From: Pseudomonas hormoni
GTDB lineage: Bacteria; Pseudomonadota; Gammaproteobacteria; Pseudomonadales; Pseudomonadaceae
Assembly: GCF_018502625.1 (NCBI RefSeq)
Contig: NZ_CP075566.1
Coordinates: forward strand, 1,927,001 to 1,991,000
Length of the DNA: 64,000 bases
Reading direction: 5' to 3'
Shown here piece after piece: positions 60,751-64,000 of this stretch. The position numbers and the translations under genes are program-made. Position 1 is the stretch's first letter, and every line of letters starts with the position of its first letter. The notes under the pieces were generated by a model that was given only the letters and a program-made list of their open reading frames with translations, made no database searches and was not told where the DNA came from.

Positions 60751-61082
60751 TCCGCATCGACACCATCTGGCTCGCCACCGAGCCCATGGACATGCGCGCC
60801 GGCACTGAAACCGCGCTGGCGCGGGTCGTGGCGGTGTTCGGTGCGGCGAAGCGGCACTGTGCTTATCTGTTTGCCAATCGCCGCGCCAATCGCATGAAAG
60901 TGTTGGTGCATGACGGTGTCGGGATTTGGCTGGCCGCTCGGCGCTTGAATCAAGGGCGGTTCTTTTGGCCGGGCGTGCGACACGGCTCTGAGGTCGAGTT
61001 AGATGCTGAGCAACTTCAAGCCTTGGTGCTCGGTTTACCTTGGCAACGCGTCGGCTCCGGAGGAGCCATCACGGTGCTCTAA
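60747..61082 (+). CDS. tnpB: IS66 Orf2 protein TnpB
   Basis: 111 residues, TTG start overlapping the tnpA stop by 4 nt. MIRIDTIWLATEPMDMRAGT and LFANRRANRMKVLVHDGVGI, WLAARRLNQGRFFWP are the signature blocks of the IS66 Orf2 family. A start at 60546 would overlap tnpA heavily and lacks conservation. Confidence 0.9.
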   Translation: MIRIDTIWLATEPMDMRAGTETALARVVAVFGAAKRHCAYLFANRRANRMKVLVHDGVGIWLAARRLNQGRFFWPGVRHGSEVELDAEQLQALVLGLPWQRVGSGGAITVL

Positions 61083-61165
61083 CTCGTCTGTAATAGCGCG
61101 CTTGCCAGCGCAATTAGCCCATCAGTCTATCGCCGCCACTAGCCCTCTCTGGCAAAATCGGCGGC

Positions 61166-62692
61166 ATGACTTCGCATCCGAATCTCTATCAATTAAACCC
61201 TGAAGAACTGCGCGCCTTGGCGGTGCAGTTGATCCAGCGCGTCGAGACGATGGACAAGCAAATCACTCATCACAAGTCGGTCAACGAGAAGCTGGCCCAC
61301 GAGATCGCGCTGCTCAAGCGCTTCAAGTTTGCCAAGCGCAGCGAGCAACTAAGTCCGGATCAAGCCAGCTTTCTCGACGACTTGATCGACACCGATATCG
61401 CCGCCATCGAAGCTGAGCTTGCAGCACTGCAACCGGCGCCCGTTGAAAGCAAAGTTCGCCAGCAGCCCAAGCGCGCTGCACTGCCAGCGCAGTTACCTCG
61501 CACGCTGATCCATCACGAACCGGAAAACAGTCACTGCCAATGCGGCTGCGCGCTCAAACGTATCGGCGAAGATGCGAGCGAAAAGCTCGACTACACACCG
61601 GGCGTCTTCACTGTCGAGCGCCACATCCGTGGGAAATGGGCCTGCGAGCAGTGCGAAACGCTGATCCAGGCGCCGGTACCGGCGCACGTCATCGACAAAG
61701 GCATACCGACAGCGGGCCTGCTGGCCCACGTCATGGTGGCCAAGTTTGCCGACCATCTGCCGCTGTATCGGCAGGAGAAAATCTTCGGCCGCGCCGGACT
61801 GCCTATTGCTCGGTCGACCTTGGCGCAATGGGTGGGCAAATGCGGCGTGCAATTACAGCCGCTGGTTGATGCGCTCCGCGAAGCCGTGCTGACGCACGGT
61901 GTCGTCCATGCCGACGAGACCCCGGTACAAATGCTGACGCCGGGCGCGAAGAAAACTCATCGCGCTTACGTATGGGCTTATGCCACCAGCCAGTTCTCCG
62001 AGCTAGCGGCGGTCGTTTACGACTTCAGCCCGAGCCGCGCTGGCGAACATGCCCGAAACTTCCTTGGCAACTGGAGCGGCAAACTGGTGTGCGACGACTT
62101 CGCTGGCTACAAGGCAGGTTTTGAACTGGGCGTCACGGAGATCGGCTGCATGGCCCATGCACGGCGCAAGTTCTTCGACTTACACGCGACCAACAAGAGC
62201 CAGATCGCCGAAAAAGCGTTGCACAACATTGCGGCCTTGTACGAAGTTGAGCGAGAAGTTCGTGAACTGGAACCAGGTGACCGGCAGCGAATACGGCGAG
62301 AAAAAGCAGCGCCAATCATTGCCGTACTTCATGCCTGGATGATGGCCCAGAGGCAGCTTGTGCCTGAAGGATCGGCCATCGCCAAAGCCTTGGATTACAG
62401 CCTCAAACGCTGGATAGCGCTGACGCGTTATCTCGATGACGGGGCCGTTCCCATCGACAACAACTGGGTCGAGAATCAGATACGGCCTTGGGCACTTGGG
62501 CGCTCAAACTGGCTGTTCGCAGGCTCTTTACGCAGCGGTAAGCGTGCAGCCGCGATCATGAGCTTGATCCAGTCGGCACGGCTCAATGGGCATGATCCGT
62601 ATGCTTACTTAAAGGATGTTCTTACACGCCTGCCTGCGCAGCGTGCGAGTGAGATTACCGAGCTTTTGCCGCACAGGTGGGCGCCCGTTTAA
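61166..62692 (+). CDS. tnpC: IS66 DDE transposase TnpC
   Basis: 508 residues. An N-terminal leucine-rich coiled coil (ELRALAVQLIQRVETMDKQI) and a zinc finger (HCQCGCALKRIGEDASEKLD ... KWACEQCET) precede the DDE core: Asp in VVHADETPVQM, Asp in LVCDDFAGYKAGF and Glu in NNWVENQIRPWALGRSNWLF. Full length and without stops, so possibly active. C-terminus ends LLPHRWAPV. Confidence 0.95.
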   Translation: MTSHPNLYQLNPEELRALAVQLIQRVETMDKQITHHKSVNEKLAHEIALLKRFKFAKRSEQLSPDQASFLDDLIDTDIAAIEAELAALQPAPVESKVRQQPKRAALPAQLPRTLIHHEPENSHCQCGCALKRIGEDASEKLDYTPGVFTVERHIRGKWACEQCETLIQAPVPAHVIDKGIPTAGLLAHVMVAKFADHLPLYRQEKIFGRAGLPIARSTLAQWVGKCGVQLQPLVDALREAVLTHGVVHADETPVQMLTPGAKKTHRAYVWAYATSQFSELAAVVYDFSPSRAGEHARNFLGNWSGKLVCDDFAGYKAGFELGVTEIGCMAHARRKFFDLHATNKSQIAEKALHNIAALYEVEREVRELEPGDRQRIRREKAAPIIAVLHAWMMAQRQLVPEGSAIAKALDYSLKRWIALTRYLDDGAVPIDNNWVENQIRPWALGRSNWLFAGSLRSGKRAAAIMSLIQSARLNGHDPYAYLKDVLTRLPAQRASEITELLPHRWAPV

Positions 62693-62748
62693 TCACGCAA
62701 GGTGTGTTGGGTTAGACTGCTCTCACTTCTTACAATTGCGCGAATCTT

Positions 62749-63126
62749 ATGCATCAGCTGCCTGAACTCGACGAGATTACAAAAGCGAAAATTCGCAGGC
62801 TGCTGACTGCGGGCATCATTTTTCCCGTCATGAACAACACCAAATGGGTTGAGCTGATCAACGCAATGATTAACGCCCCGCAAATGAAGCCAGAGTTCAG
62901 ATTGCACAGTACCTTAGCTCCAATCGATTACTGCACAGATTGGGATCGAGAATGGCATTACCACATCCATCCGGTAGCAGAAATTGAGTGGATCGAACTC
63001 AGAGCGGTTTCACTCGATTGGCTACTCTCCACGCTAAGAAAGCACAACCTTCCCTTTTCTCTAGAGGATGGAGTGCCACGCGTTTGGGGTTATACCAGAC
63101 CTGGCATGCAGCCACTTTGGGACTGA
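62749..63126 (+). CDS. hypothetical protein (DUF6678-like)
   Basis: 125 residues. VMNNTKWVELINAMINAPQM and WHYHIHPVAEIEWIELRA, HNLPFSLEDGVPRVWGYTRP resemble the small DUF6678 group, whose function is unknown. GC is clearly lower than the core genes. It lies between the IS66 element and a second IS66 relic, so it was probably carried in with them. No strong ribosome binding site; the start could be Met 62830. Confidence 0.6.
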   Translation: MHQLPELDEITKAKIRRLLTAGIIFPVMNNTKWVELINAMINAPQMKPEFRLHSTLAPIDYCTDWDREWHYHIHPVAEIEWIELRAVSLDWLLSTLRKHNLPFSLEDGVPRVWGYTRPGMQPLWD

Positions 63127-63499
63127 GTTCCTGAGGTTTCCCCTAGCCGGTAAACTTATGCTAGATGACTTTGCCGGACGCATACCCCAAGACGGGCAAT
63201 CGCGCTAGTTATATCTGAGAGGCGTTCTGACTCGTCCACCGAAGCAGAGGGCGGGTGAGTTTATGGAGTTGCTGCCGCGTAAGTAGGCGCCCGCTTAACT
63301 ACGCAAAGCATGTTCGCCGGGCTCTTAGGACTATCTGAGCATATGGTAATTCAGGATTTAGCCTTCGACTTTGTCAGCGTGTTCGAGGCTTTCGGATGAG
63401 ATGAACACCATATTATTTACGATGATGCCTAGAACGAAGTTGCGCCCCCCAATCTACCAGTGGCACGTGGGGGGAAAGAGCGATTAGGACCTTTGTGCG
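63127..63499. other. gap with IS66 relic, otherwise no gene
   Basis: 373 nt without a functional gene. Apart from the transposase remnant at 63212-63286 and its degenerate end ACGCAAAGCATGTTCGCCGG (about 63301-63320), I see only short, AT-richer non-coding sequence and nothing resembling an RNA gene. Confidence 0.5.
63212..63286 (+). pseudogene. C-terminal remnant of a second IS66 transposase
   Basis: Reads YLRGVLTRPPKQRAGEFMEL then LPRK and a stop, homologous to the last 24 residues of IS66 TnpC proteins (compare YLKDVLTRLPAQRASEITEL in the intact copy upstream). The following DNA also resembles the IS end. An older, mostly deleted insertion of the same family. Confidence 0.75.
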
Positions 63500-63970
63500 T
63501 CAGTCCTTAGGAGCTGAAAGGTAGCTCGAAAGCTTTTTCATCGACGCTGACAGCTTCATTTCGTTTTCTGTGCGGTGCAAATCATTAGTGGTCGTGGCGA
63601 GCTGGCTTGTGAGAACGCCTAACTCCCCTAGAATGCCCTGAACCTTTCCTTCACGCTCTTTTTCGCTAAGCATATGATCATTCTTGATCGCATCCAACTC
63701 TTCCATTTTCTTTTGAATTTTTTCTTGGATGTCTCTGATTGCTTTGAGAATTTTTTTCACGCCATCCGGTAAATTGCTAGTGTCTATGTCTGCATTTTTT
63801 TTGCTCTCACTTGACGCTTTCGCACTCCCTTCAGCGGACAAGGTGACTTTTACACCTACGGTAACTTCCGCCAGGTCGGAATCGCCTGACGCGTCAGTGG
63901 GCACAGATCTGACAGCAGTAGATGGTTCGAGGATGCTAGTAGAAGCGAGAGTAGCGGAATTGATTTGCAT
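63500..63970 (-). CDS. hypothetical coiled-coil protein
   Basis: 156 residues. MQINSATLASTSILEPSTAV and VTVGVKVTLSAEGSAKASSE at the N-terminus are Ser/Thr/Ala rich and disordered; from about 68 to 150 it is a strong charged coiled coil (DIQEKIQKKMEELDAIKNDH, LATTTNDLHRTENEMKLSAS). No signal peptide. AGGGAG lies before ATG 63970. Low GC compared with the core. Similar proteins occur in Pseudomonas accessory regions; function unknown. Confidence 0.65.
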   Translation of the reverse strand: MQINSATLASTSILEPSTAVRSVPTDASGDSDLAEVTVGVKVTLSAEGSAKASSESKKNADIDTSNLPDGVKKILKAIRDIQEKIQKKMEELDAIKNDHMLSEKEREGKVQGILGELGVLTSQLATTTNDLHRTENEMKLSASMKKLSSYLSAPKD

Positions 63971-64000
63971 GAGGTTCTCCCTTTTTGTCCCTCCTTTATC

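Larger units (their letters stand above)
60315..62724. mobile_element. IS66-family insertion sequence
   Basis: Complete set of three IS66 genes (tnpA, tnpB, tnpC) in order. AACACACCTT near the left end (60329-60338) and AAGGTGTGTT near the right end (62699-62708) are inverted parts of the terminal repeats. The outermost bases of the right end differ from the left, so exact boundaries and the target duplication could not be set; the coordinates are approximate. Confidence 0.75.

Overview
The window looks like part of a Pseudomonas chromosome, most likely the P. fluorescens group. The evidence is GC-rich coding, many REP-type palindromes of the form GTGGGAGC...GCTCCCAC or GTAGGAGCGAGGCTTGCCCGCG, an acdR/acdS pair, an aru-type arginine transaminase cluster and several small protein families common in this genus. 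I see no rRNA, tRNA or CRISPR array.

Layout. (1) 1-6.4 kb: 5' part of katG, a chemotaxis receptor broken by an in-frame amber codon, a porin C-terminal scar, a lipoprotein beta-propeller dehydrogenase and a 175-bp palindromic repeat. (2) 6.4-12.4 kb: acdR/acdS (ACC deaminase, with the diagnostic Glu295 and Leu322), two unrecognised small genes, an AceE/MdeB-type 2-oxoacid dehydrogenase E1, an internally deleted aceF relic and an orphan DUF466 gene. The enzymes suggest ACC -> 2-oxobutyrate -> acyl transfer. (3) 12.4-13.3 kb: overlapping GNAT and NUDIX genes.

(4) 13.4-29 kb is the most striking part. It is a large cluster resembling the P. aeruginosa aru (arginine transaminase) locus: enoyl-CoA hydratase, acyl-CoA dehydrogenase, NDP-forming acyl-CoA synthetase, quinone oxidoreductase, a BetI-type TetR regulator, an OmpR-type regulator without a kinase, AruI, an in-frame fusion of AruH with an amino-acid ABC ATPase, the matching binding protein and two permeases, a DMT exporter, a second BetI-type regulator and an aspartoacylase/succinylglutamate desuccinylase-family hydrolase. 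Five promoter regions carry one 16-bp palindrome (TTGAAC-N4-GTTCAA type), and two of them also share an identical upstream 20-mer. I read this as one regulon joining uptake, transamination, decarboxylation and acyl-CoA oxidation of an arginine-like substrate.

(5) 29-38 kb: a Rof-like pair, a large HTH protein, a beta-propeller protein, a LysR/MFS/glucarate dehydratase-type sugar-acid locus and an sCache histidine kinase with a NarL-type regulator. (6) 38-40.4 kb: cstA with its DUF466 partner. (7) 40.5-48.7 kb: small envelope and hypothetical genes, gfa, a DUF3300/DUF2950 pair and rlhA. (8) 48.7-50.2 kb: a scar joining a truncated ABC binding protein to a doubly broken exbB, followed by intact exbD and no tonB. 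(9) 50.4-64 kb: accessory region with small orphan genes, a GGDEF/EAL protein, a long perfect inverted repeat, a LysR-linked five-gene operon (exported Cys-nucleophile hydrolase, MFS, cyclophilin-like, cupin, CMD-family), an IS66-type element and a second IS66 relic, and lower-GC hypothetical genes up to the window end.
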